A stretch of DNA of 21,157 bases. Origin: DASUZD01 sp036377055 (GTDB taxonomy: Bacteria; Actinomycetota; Thermoleophilia; Gaiellales; Gaiellaceae). Location: the NCBI GenBank assembly GCA_036377055.1, contig DASUZD010000103.1, positions 1-21,157 on the forward strand. Reading direction: 5' to 3'. Under the pieces are notes generated by a model, which saw only the letters and a program-made list of their open reading frames with translations, ran no database searches and was not told the DNA's origin. The position numbers and the translations under genes are program-made. Positions 14,163 to 20,774 of this stretch are shown piece after piece. Every line of letters begins with the position of its first letter. Positions within the stretch are counted from its first letter, which is position 1.

Positions 14163-15397
14163 CCAGTCGCGCGCCAGGTCACGGGGGAAACCTCCCGGTT
14201 TCCCCCGAACCCCCTTCCACCGGTCCGCTGACGCGGACGAGACGCTCCGCGACCGCCGCGCGGCCGTCCTCTTCGGCTGCGCCGGGTCGCGCGGGAAACC
14301 TCCCGGTTTCCCCCGAACCCCCTTCCACCGGTCCGCTGACGCGGACGAGACGCTCCGCGACCGCTTCGCGGCCGCTCCACGTCTGGGTAGACATGACCGC
14401 GTCCGCGCACGTGCTCGTGTTCAGGCCGCTGATCCGTCTTCTTCGGGAGCGCGGCGACGAGGTCGAGATCACCGCGCGCGAATACGCCCAGACGCTTCAG
14501 CTGCTCGAGCTGCACGGGCTCGAGGCGGAGGTGATCGGCCGGCACGGCGGCCGCTCGCGGCTCGGGAAGGCGCGGTCGCTCGCGTCGCGGCTGCGCGCGC
14601 TCCGCCGTTGGGCACGCAGGCGATCGTTCGACGTCGCCCTCGCGCACGGCTCCCACGAGCTGACCATGACCGCCCGCCGGCTCGGCATCCCGAGCTCGAC
14701 CACATTCGACTACGAGTTCGCGTGGCTCCAGCACCAGCTGGGCTGCCGCGCCGCGACGAAGGTTGTCGTCCCGGATTCGATCCCGGTCGAGCGCCTGGCG
14801 CGGTACGGCGCCGAGCCGCCGAAGCTCGTCCAGTACCCGGGGCTCAAGGAGGAGTACTACCTCGCCGACTTCCAGCCCGATCCGTCGGTGCTCGAACCGT
14901 GGCCGATCGACCCGCAGCGCGTGCTCGTCGTCCTGCGCCCGCCGCCGGACGTCTCGCTCTACCACCGGCACTCGAACCCGCTCTTCCCGCAGACCGTCGA
15001 CTACCTCGGCCGGCACGAAGGCGTGCACGCGGTCGTCCTGCCGCGGACGGAGGAGCAGCGCGAGTACGTGCGGTCGCTCGAGCTTCCGTCGGTGATCCTC
15101 CCGGAGCGGGCCGTCGACGCCCAGAGCCTCATCGCCCTCGCAGACCTGGTCGTCTCGGCCGGCGGGACGATGAACCGCGAGGCGGCGGCACTCGGCGTCC
15201 CGGTCTACACCACCTACGGCGGGCGGCTCGGCGGCGTCGACGAGGCGCTGATCCGCGACGGCAGGCTGGCACCGCTCACCGATCCGCGGGCGCTGGAGCT
15301 AGCGAAGCGAGCCGACGCCGGCGGCGACGCCCGCATCAGGCGCGACCCCGGGCTCATGCTCGACCTCCTTCTCTCGGCGCTCCCGCAACACCGCTAG
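14159..15397 (+). CDS. DUF354 family protein, glycosyltransferase-like (GT-B-like fold)
   Basis: The conserved protein starts at VWVDMTASAHVLVFRPLI (from about 14381) and continues with REYAQTLQLLELHGLEAEVIGRHGG, a FDYEFAW segment, YPGLKEEYYLADF and SAGGTMNREAAALGVPVY, the last being the donor-site glycine-rich loop. DUF354 proteins look like UDP-GlcNAc 2-epimerase/GT-B enzymes and occur in surface-glycan loci; activity is not established. The start is unresolved. ATG 14393 would cut off the first beta strand (VWVD), no GTG or ATG exists upstream in frame, and the only TTG overlaps the asnB stop (TTGA, 14159). Using it translates both copies of the repeat, adding about 75 low-complexity residues. 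A CTG at 14336 is a third option. The 3' end overlaps the convergent helicase gene by 99 bp. Confidence 0.75.
   Translation: MTSRAPGHGGNLPVSPEPPSTGPLTRTRRSATAARPSSSAAPGRAGNLPVSPEPPSTGPLTRTRRSATASRPLHVWVDMTASAHVLVFRPLIRLLRERGDEVEITAREYAQTLQLLELHGLEAEVIGRHGGRSRLGKARSLASRLRALRRWARRRSFDVALAHGSHELTMTARRLGIPSSTTFDYEFAWLQHQLGCRAATKVVVPDSIPVERLARYGAEPPKLVQYPGLKEEYYLADFQPDPSVLEPWPIDPQRVLVVLRPPPDVSLYHRHSNPLFPQTVDYLGRHEGVHAVVLPRTEEQREYVRSLELPSVILPERAVDAQSLIALADLVVSAGGTMNREAAALGVPVYTTYGGRLGGVDEALIRDGRLAPLTDPRALELAKRADAGGDARIRRDPGLMLDLLLSALPQHR
14173..14374. repeat. Two tandem copies of a hairpin-rich repeat, period 108 bp
   Basis: Copy 1 is 14173-14266 and copy 2 is 14281-14374. The central 72 bp (14185-14256 and 14293-14364) are identical. 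Each copy holds three successive hairpins. The first has a perfect stem with loop TCCC: 10 bp in copy 1 (14183-14206) and 8 bp in copy 2 (14293-14312). The second is GTCCGC-TGAC-GCGGAC (14223-14238 and 14331-14346). The third is CCGCGA-CCGCT-TCGCGG in copy 2 (14355-14371) and a 5-bp version in copy 1 (14247-14263). The period is a multiple of three and both forward and reverse frames stay open. It fills the 230 bp between asnB and the conserved part of the DUF354 gene. It resembles a REP-like or small mobile palindromic element and could also attenuate transcription. Confidence 0.85.
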
Positions 15398-17224
15398 CAC
15401 CTCGTCGCCGTAGCGCTCGAGCTTCGTCGGGCCGACGCCCGAGACGAGCGCGAGCTCGGCGAGGCTCTGCGGCCGCTGCGCAGCGATCGACGCCAGCGTC
15501 GAGTCGTGGAAGACGACGAACGCCGGCACCTCGTCGGCGCGCGCCCGCTCGAGCCGCCACGCCTTGAGCGCACGCACGTCGGGTGGAAGCTCGGCCTCCG
15601 GCACCCGCGACAGCCGCTCGGCCGGCAGAGGCCGCTCGACGCCGAGCTCGCCCAGGAAGCGGCTCGGCCTGCCGCTCCACGTCACGCAGAGATGCCTTCG
15701 CGCGCGTGTCAGCCCGACGTAGAGGAGACGGCGTTCCTCGGCAAGCGCCTCCGGCGTCCGCGCCTGTCGGATGGGCAGCTCCTTCTCTTCGAGCCGCGGC
15801 AGGAAGACGGCGTCGAACTCGAGGCCCTTCGCCCGATGCAGGGTCAGGAGGTGCACGCCCCCGACGGCGCTCTCGCCGAACCGCCGCTCGAGCTCGGCCT
15901 CGAGCTCCGAGACGTCGTCGAGCTCCGACGCGATCGCAACGATCCGCGCGAGGTCGTTCTGCCGCGTCAGCTCGCGCTCGCCCAGGCCCTCGGGCGGCTC
16001 GTCTACCCAGCCGAGCTCGCGCGCGACCCGTGGGACGACCTCGGCCGTCGGACCGCTTGCGCCGCGGAGGCGCTTCAGGAGCCCGCGCGCGGCCTCCCGC
16101 GCGAGAAGCGACGCACCCTGGAACGGGATCCCCGCCTCGTGGAGAGCCTGCTCGAAGTCGGCCGAGCGCGCGTTCGTCCGGCACAGGATCGCCATCTCCT
16201 CGAGCGGGACGCCGTCGCCGTGGAGTGCCCGCACCCGCTCCACGATCAGCTCGTCCTCCGCGGCCGGGGTCGCGAACCTCTTCAGCTCGGGCTCGGGACC
16301 GTCGGGACGCGTCGCCCGCAGGGTCTTCTCCGCGCCTCCGAGCCGCGGGACGAGCTGGTTCGCGAGCTCGAGCACCTGCCGTGACGACCGGTAGTTCGAC
16401 TCGAGGCGCACGACGAGCGCCTCCGGGAACCGCGACGGCATCCCGAGCAGGTACTCCGGAGTCGCGGCCGTGAACGCGTAGATCGACTGGTAGTCGTCGC
16501 CGACGGCGCAGAGGTCGTCGCGCGCGCCGAGCCAGCGCTCGAGCAGCGACTGTTGGAGGAGGTTCACGTCCTGGTACTCGTCGACGGTGAACGCGACGTA
16601 CCGCGCCCGCACCTCGAGCAGCGCGGTCTCGTCGTCGTCGAGGAGGCGGATCGCCAGCTCGAGCAGGTCCTCGAAGTCGACGGCGCCCGCGTCGCTCTTG
16701 CGGCGCTCGTACTGCCGGAAGACGCGCTCCATCAGGTCGACCGGGATCGGCGGCTGGTGGTCGCCGAGCGACGCGGCGTACGTCGACGGATCGAGGCGCC
16801 GGTTGCGGGCCCACTCGACCTCGGTCGCGAGGTCGCCCGCCGGGCGGAATCGATACGGCCGCGGGAGCGAGTTTCCGATCTGGCGCAGGAGGAGCGCCTT
16901 CGAGGCGAGGATCCGCCCAGGGTCGTGGCCGAAGAACCGGAGCTGCGCGAGCGCCGCGGAGTGAAAGGTGCGCGCGCGGACGCCGCCTGCGCCGAGCTCC
17001 GCGAGTCGCGACCGCATCTCGCCGGCCGCCTTGTCCGTGAACGTCACCGCGAGGATCTCCTCGGGACGGAAGGTCCGGGTCGCGACCTGGTACGCGATCC
17101 GCCGGGTGATCGTCGTCGTCTTGCCGGAGCCCGCGCCCGCGAGGATGCAGACGGGTCCGCGGACAGCCTCGACAGCGCGCCGCTGCTCGGGGTTCAGGCC
17201 GCTGAGGATCGCCTCCGTGCTCAC
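15299..17224 (-). CDS. uvrD2: UvrD2-like superfamily 1 DNA helicase with C-terminal HRDC domain
   Basis: 641 residues. Seen: Q motif LNPEQRRAV (10-18), Walker A AGAGSGKTT (29-37), motif Ia VTFTDKAAGEM (60-70), TFHS (86-89), Walker B DEYQD (215-219), motif III VGDDYQSIYAF (241-251), motif IV ESNYRSS (275-281), motif V LLTLHRAKGLEFDAVFLP (459-476), motif VI LYVGLTRARRHL (501-512), and a C-terminal HRDC domain (about 551-617) with the helix-hairpin-helix-like VSGVGPTKLERYG. ATP-driven 3'-5' unwinding in repair is the family role. The UvrD2 proteins of mycobacteria link the motor and HRDC parts through a four-cysteine zinc-type segment; here the linker (about 520-550) has no cysteine. The GTG start follows a -10-like TAGGGT by 6 nt. 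Residues 610-641 are encoded opposite the end of the DUF354 gene. Confidence 0.9.
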   Translation of the reverse strand: MSTEAILSGLNPEQRRAVEAVRGPVCILAGAGSGKTTTITRRIAYQVATRTFRPEEILAVTFTDKAAGEMRSRLAELGAGGVRARTFHSAALAQLRFFGHDPGRILASKALLLRQIGNSLPRPYRFRPAGDLATEVEWARNRRLDPSTYAASLGDHQPPIPVDLMERVFRQYERRKSDAGAVDFEDLLELAIRLLDDDETALLEVRARYVAFTVDEYQDVNLLQQSLLERWLGARDDLCAVGDDYQSIYAFTAATPEYLLGMPSRFPEALVVRLESNYRSSRQVLELANQLVPRLGGAEKTLRATRPDGPEPELKRFATPAAEDELIVERVRALHGDGVPLEEMAILCRTNARSADFEQALHEAGIPFQGASLLAREAARGLLKRLRGASGPTAEVVPRVARELGWVDEPPEGLGERELTRQNDLARIVAIASELDDVSELEAELERRFGESAVGGVHLLTLHRAKGLEFDAVFLPRLEEKELPIRQARTPEALAEERRLLYVGLTRARRHLCVTWSGRPSRFLGELGVERPLPAERLSRVPEAELPPDVRALKAWRLERARADEVPAFVVFHDSTLASIAAQRPQSLAELALVSGVGPTKLERYGDEVLAVLRERREKEVEHEPGVAPDAGVAAGVGSLR

Positions 17225-17230
17225 CGTTCC

Positions 17231-17236
17231 ACCCTA
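17231..17236 (-). promoter_or_regulatory. -10-like element, probable leaderless start for the helicase
   Basis: On the minus strand TAGGGT lies 6 nt before the GTG at 17224. The 134-bp divergent gap to the DUF3467 gene (17225-17358) shows no other clear feature. Confidence 0.4.
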
Positions 17237-17345
17237 GAGCCGCCGCGGGACGGAGCGGCACGAAGAGACGCACGGAAGCGTCACGAGCGTGTGCCGGAAC
17301 TGTAAGAACGGCCGCGAGCGGATCGTTCGCGCGGCGTCGCGGGGA

Positions 17346-17351
17346 TAGAAA
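17346..17351 (+). promoter_or_regulatory. -10-like element, probable leaderless start for the DUF3467 gene
   Basis: TAGAAA lies 7 nt before the GTG at 17359. It lacks the final T of a good -10 box, so the match is weaker than the others. Confidence 0.35.
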
Positions 17352-17358
17352 TCTTCGG

Positions 17359-17706
17359 GTGCACGACGAACCGCCCGACGACCGTGAGCTCTCGTACGAG
17401 TTCGACGTCTCGCCCGAGGCCCGGATCGGCCTCTACGCGAACATGCTCAGCGTGTGGTACTCGCCGTATGAGTTCGCGTTCGATTGGGGCCTTAGCGGGC
17501 CTCCGCAAGCCGAGGATGAAGACGATCCCGCATCGCCGCTTCACATCCGCGGCTCAGTCGTCGCACGTGTGCGAATCCCGGTCGGCCTCGGATTTGACGT
17601 GATGCGGGCGCTCAACCAAGCTATGGCCGGTTACGAATCCATCTTCGGCGAGATCAGGCGGCCACTTGAAGAGGACGAACCCGACAACTTCACTGACGAG
17701 ACGTGA
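17359..17706 (+). CDS. DUF3467 family protein
   Basis: 115 residues. The family pattern is visible: ARIGLYANMLSVWYSPYEFAFDWG (about 20-43), which corresponds to the usual YAN-x-V-x-x-SPYEF-x-x-DFG block, then VVARVRIPVGLGFDVMRALNQAMAGYESIFGEI (about 66-98), the typical ARV-x-hydrophobic helix ending in the YE-x-x-FGEI block. The C-terminus is acidic. The family is small and cytosolic with no defined function, found in several bacterial phyla, and it resembles gene-regulatory or secretion-linked small proteins only by size. The GTG start matches the domain boundary. It is divergent from the helicase and convergent with the dehydratase gene. Confidence 0.85.
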   Translation: MHDEPPDDRELSYEFDVSPEARIGLYANMLSVWYSPYEFAFDWGLSGPPQAEDEDDPASPLHIRGSVVARVRIPVGLGFDVMRALNQAMAGYESIFGEIRRPLEEDEPDNFTDET

Positions 17707-17724
17707 CATCACCGTGATGGTCAC
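17703..17724 (+). terminator. Possible hairpin at the end of the DUF3467 gene
   Basis: GTGACATC pairs with GATGGTCAC (one bulged G) around a 5-nt loop, giving an 8-bp stem that starts at the stop codon. No U-tract follows, so intrinsic termination is not certain. Confidence 0.3.
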
Positions 17725-17806
17725 CAAGCGCGTCACGTATCACGATGCGCCGATTCCGGGCGCGACGTCTTACAGGATCGTCTTTCGGAAGAAAAAGCCC
17801 GACTAG
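17714..17806 (+). CDS. Possible small basic peptide (30 residues)
   Basis: An open frame with adjacent GTG and ATG starts (17714, 17717) follows the DUF3467 stop by 7 nt and ends at a TAG that overlaps the convergent dehydratase stop. The peptide is basic, with six lysine or arginine residues in its last third (YRIVFRKKKPD). No family is recognised and no ribosome binding site is clear. The frame may be chance in GC-rich DNA, although this stretch is locally richer in A. Confidence 0.2.
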   Translation: MMVTKRVTYHDAPIPGATSYRIVFRKKKPD

Positions 17807-19689
17807 GCTGACGGCGTCTCGGCGCGGTCTACCACCGTCGCCCCGGCGAGCCGCGGCTCGCGCATCATCGTGGACAGCCGCGAGATCACCTCGAGCGTCT
17901 CGCCGGCCTCGACCAGCCGCTCGAGCTCGACCAGCTCCTCGTCGAGCCACGCTGCGTCGACCGGCCCACGGCTGACGCGCAGGATCTTGGCGAAGCCGGT
18001 CTCGCTGACTTCCTCGTCGCCGCCCCAGAGCTCCTCGTGGAGCTTCTCGCCCGGCCGGACGCCGACGATCTTGATCGCGATGTCGCGGTCCGGCTCGTGG
18101 CCCGACAGGCGGATCATGTTCCGCGCGAGGTCGATGATCTTGACCGGGTCGCCCATGTCCAGGACGAACACCTGCCCGCGGCCGCCGATCGCCCCGGCCT
18201 GGACGACCAGCGACACCGCCTCCGGAATCGTCATGAAGAATCGGGTCATGTCCGGATGGGTCACCGTCACCGGCCCGCCCTTCGCGATCTGCTTCCGGAA
18301 GATCGGGATCACGCTTCCCGAGGAGCCGAGGACGTTTCCGAATCGAACCGCGACGAAGCGCGTCGGGACGTCGTCCCGGTGTCCCCACGCCTCGACGATC
18401 CACTCGCAGAGCGCTTTCGACTGGCCCATCACCGTCTTCGGGTTCGCCGCCTTGTCGGTCGAGACGAGCACGAAGCGCTTCGCGCCGAACTCGACCGCGA
18501 CGTCGACGACCGCGCGCGTCGCGATCACGTTGTTCCGCACCGACTCGAGCGGGTTCGACTCCATCAGCGGCACGTGCTTGTACGCGGCGGCGTGGAAGAC
18601 CACGCTGGGGCGGTAGCGCTCGAAGACCTGGCGCATCTTCGCGCGGTTCTTGACGTCGCCCAGCACCGGCGCGACGGCCGCGAAGCCACGCTCGTCGACG
18701 AGCTCGCGCTCGATGTCGAAGAGCGGCGTCTCGGCGTGGTCGACGAGGACGAGCCGGCGCGGTTCGAGCCTCGCGATCTGCCGGCAGAGCTCGGCGCCGA
18801 TCGACCCGCCGGCGCCGGTGACAACGACCGTCTCGTCCTTCAGGTACTCGGCGACCTTCTCGAGCTTGACCTCGACCTGCTCGCGTCCGAGCACGTCCTC
18901 GACCTGGACCGGGCGGATCTGCGCGGCGAGGTTGAGGTCGCCGGAGATCAGCTCGTACAGGCCCGGCAGCGTCTTGACGGGGACGCCCTCCTCGCGCGTG
19001 ATGTCCACGATCCGCTGGCGCACCTCGCCCGAGGCCTTCGGGATCGCGATCAGCACCTCGTCGGGGCGGTTGTCGCGCAGCACATGGCGCAGGTCGGCGA
19101 TCGTTCCGAGGACGCGAATCCCGCGGACGCGGCGGCCGCGGTGCCGCGGGTCGTCGTCCACGTAGCCGATCGGCGTGTAGCCGAGCTCCGGGTTCCGGCG
19201 CATCTCGTCGACCGTCAACTGGCCCGCGCTCCCGGCTCCGACGATGAGCACCTCCTTGCCGCGCGCGACGAGCCCGCCGGCCGACGGCCGCTCGAAGATC
19301 GTCCGCGCGAGCAGGCGCACGCCGGTCACGAGCGCGAGCGCGAGCAGCCCGTCCATGATCCAGACGAGCCGCGGCAGCCGGATTCCGCTCACCGGCGAGA
19401 AGAAGTAGACCGTGATCCCGGCGAGCACCCATGCGACGACGAGGCCGAGCACCGCGTGCCACATGTCGCGCGTCGAGAAGTACCGCCACCAGCGGTTGTA
19501 GAAGCCGAAGAGCACGAAGACGACGAGCTTGATCGCGACGACGACCAGGATCGTGCGGCGCAGCAGCGTCTCGTAGTACGGCGGGATTCCGTGGTCGAAG
19601 CGGAGGTAGAACGCGAGGTACCACGCGACCGCGACGAGGATCGCGTCGCCCGCGAGCTGCCAGATCCGATGGCGGGTGATGGGGATCAC
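17803..19689 (-). CDS. Membrane-bound nucleotide-sugar 4,6-dehydratase (FlaA1/PglF/CapD family)
   Basis: 628 residues. The N-terminus has four membrane helices (about 11-29, 46-64, 78-98, 108-125), then a first Rossmann-like domain with IVGAGSAGQ (149-157), and the SDR-type dehydratase domain from about 288 with TGAGGSIGAELCRQ (291-304), HAAAYKHVPLME (366-377), STDKAANPKTVMGQSK (410-425) and FGNVLGSSGSVIP further on. The usual SDR catalytic Tyr is replaced by Met421 of MGQSK, the known hallmark of the large dehydratases PglF and WbpM. It converts a UDP-HexNAc to the 4-keto-6-deoxy sugar at the inner membrane face. The GTG start overlaps the aminotransferase stop by 4 nt (GTGA), so the two are coupled and their reactions are consecutive. 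Confidence 0.93.
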   Translation of the reverse strand: MIPITRHRIWQLAGDAILVAVAWYLAFYLRFDHGIPPYYETLLRRTILVVVAIKLVVFVLFGFYNRWWRYFSTRDMWHAVLGLVVAWVLAGITVYFFSPVSGIRLPRLVWIMDGLLALALVTGVRLLARTIFERPSAGGLVARGKEVLIVGAGSAGQLTVDEMRRNPELGYTPIGYVDDDPRHRGRRVRGIRVLGTIADLRHVLRDNRPDEVLIAIPKASGEVRQRIVDITREEGVPVKTLPGLYELISGDLNLAAQIRPVQVEDVLGREQVEVKLEKVAEYLKDETVVVTGAGGSIGAELCRQIARLEPRRLVLVDHAETPLFDIERELVDERGFAAVAPVLGDVKNRAKMRQVFERYRPSVVFHAAAYKHVPLMESNPLESVRNNVIATRAVVDVAVEFGAKRFVLVSTDKAANPKTVMGQSKALCEWIVEAWGHRDDVPTRFVAVRFGNVLGSSGSVIPIFRKQIAKGGPVTVTHPDMTRFFMTIPEAVSLVVQAGAIGGRGQVFVLDMGDPVKIIDLARNMIRLSGHEPDRDIAIKIVGVRPGEKLHEELWGGDEEVSETGFAKILRVSRGPVDAAWLDEELVELERLVEAGETLEVISRLSTMMREPRLAGATVVDRAETPSA

Positions 19690-20774
19690 GAGGGCACGCC
19701 GGCCGGGACCGCCTCGCGCACCGCGGCGACGACCTCGCGCTGTGTCGCCTCGTCGATGCCGGCCCAGAGCGGCAGGCAGACGTTCTCGCGGGCCGCGCGC
19801 TCCGTCTCGGGAAGGTCGCCTTCGCGGTAGCCGAGGTGTCGCAGCGCGGGCTGGAGATGGAGCGGCGTCACGTAGTAGGCCGCGTGGCCGATCCGGCGGT
19901 CGGCGAGCGCCGCCGCGACGCGCTCGCGCTCGGCCGTCCGCACGCAGTACATGTGGTAGACGTGGCCGGGCTCGTCGCGCGGCAGCTCCACAAGCTCGCC
20001 GAGCCCGAGCTCGGCGTACCGCGCGGCGGCCTCGCGGCGCAGCCGGTTCCACTCCGGCAGGTGCTCGAGGAAGAGGCGGAGCGCTGCGGCCTGGAGCTCG
20101 TCGAGCCGCGAGTTGTAGCCGATCAGCTCGAACTCGACCTTCGCGCGCGAGCCGTGGAAGCGGAGCAGGCGGATCCGCTCGCCGAGCTCCTCGTCCGTCA
20201 CGGCCACGAGCCCGCCGTCGCCGAGGCCGAAGAGGTTCTTCGTCGGGAAGAAGCTGAAGGTCGACGCGACGCCGGTCGTCGCGACGCCGGCGGCGCCGAA
20301 GGCCTGGGCGGCGTCCTCGACGATCGGGATCCCGAGCTCCGCGAGCCGGTCGAGCGGCATCGGCCGGCCGAACAGGTGCACGGGCATGATCGCCTTCGTG
20401 CGCTCCGTGACCCGCGCGGCCACGTCCTCGGGAGCCAGGTTGAGCGTGACAGGGTCGATGTCGGCGAAGACGGGGGTCGCGCCGCGGCGAGCGATCGACT
20501 CGGCGGTCGCGTAGAACGTGAATGCGGGGCAGATCACCTCGTCGCCCGGTCCGATTCCGAGCGCGTCGAGCGCGATCACGAGCGCATCGGTGCCGTTCGC
20601 GACCCCGATCGTCTCCGGCACGCCGAGGAACTTCGCGGCCTCCTCCTCGAACGCCTTGACGTTCGGCCCGAGGATGAAGACGCCGGCCTCCAGCACCTCG
20701 GCGAGGCGGTCCTTCAGCTGCGAGAGGATCGGCGCGTACTGCGCTTTGACGTCAACGAGCGGTATCGGCCGCAC
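19686..20774 (-). CDS. DegT/DnrJ/EryC1-type sugar aminotransferase
   Basis: 362 residues of the PLP-dependent sugar aminotransferase family, close in role to PglE/WbpE-type enzymes. Seen: PLVDVKAQY at the N-terminus, LGPNVKAFEEEAAKFLGV (35-52), ANGTDALVIALDALGIGPGDEVI (59-81), VEDAAQAFGA (152-161) with the cofactor-contacting Asp, SFFPTKNLFGLGDGG (174-188) with the PLP lysine K179, and GYNSRLDELQAAAL further on. It would aminate the 4-keto sugar made by the adjacent dehydratase to give a UDP-4-amino-4,6-dideoxy sugar. The GTG start gives the standard family N-terminus; the longer open frame upstream is not typical. It overlaps the end of the DedA gene by 23 nt, and a TAGACT box 8 nt before the GTG lies inside that gene. 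Confidence 0.92.
   Translation of the reverse strand: MRPIPLVDVKAQYAPILSQLKDRLAEVLEAGVFILGPNVKAFEEEAAKFLGVPETIGVANGTDALVIALDALGIGPGDEVICPAFTFYATAESIARRGATPVFADIDPVTLNLAPEDVAARVTERTKAIMPVHLFGRPMPLDRLAELGIPIVEDAAQAFGAAGVATTGVASTFSFFPTKNLFGLGDGGLVAVTDEELGERIRLLRFHGSRAKVEFELIGYNSRLDELQAAALRLFLEHLPEWNRLRREAAARYAELGLGELVELPRDEPGHVYHMYCVRTAERERVAAALADRRIGHAAYYVTPLHLQPALRHLGYREGDLPETERAARENVCLPLWAGIDEATQREVVAAVREAVPAGVPS

Noticed and set aside
14173..14374. CRISPR array
   Set aside because: Only two copies, a 72-94 bp repeat with a spacer of about 14 bp, and internal hairpins do not fit CRISPR repeat-spacer size.
14179..14472. 97-codon minus-strand frame through the repeat
   Set aside because: It contains the same repeated peptide and no known domain; open in both directions because the repeat is GC-rich and has a period divisible by three.
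15354..17273. 639-codon open frame on the minus strand overlapping the helicase
   Set aside because: Its translation is Arg/Pro/Ala-rich without domains; the other minus frame carries all helicase motifs.
18037..19830. 597-codon open frame antisense to the dehydratase
   Set aside because: Composition is a mirror of the dehydratase codons with no recognisable domain.
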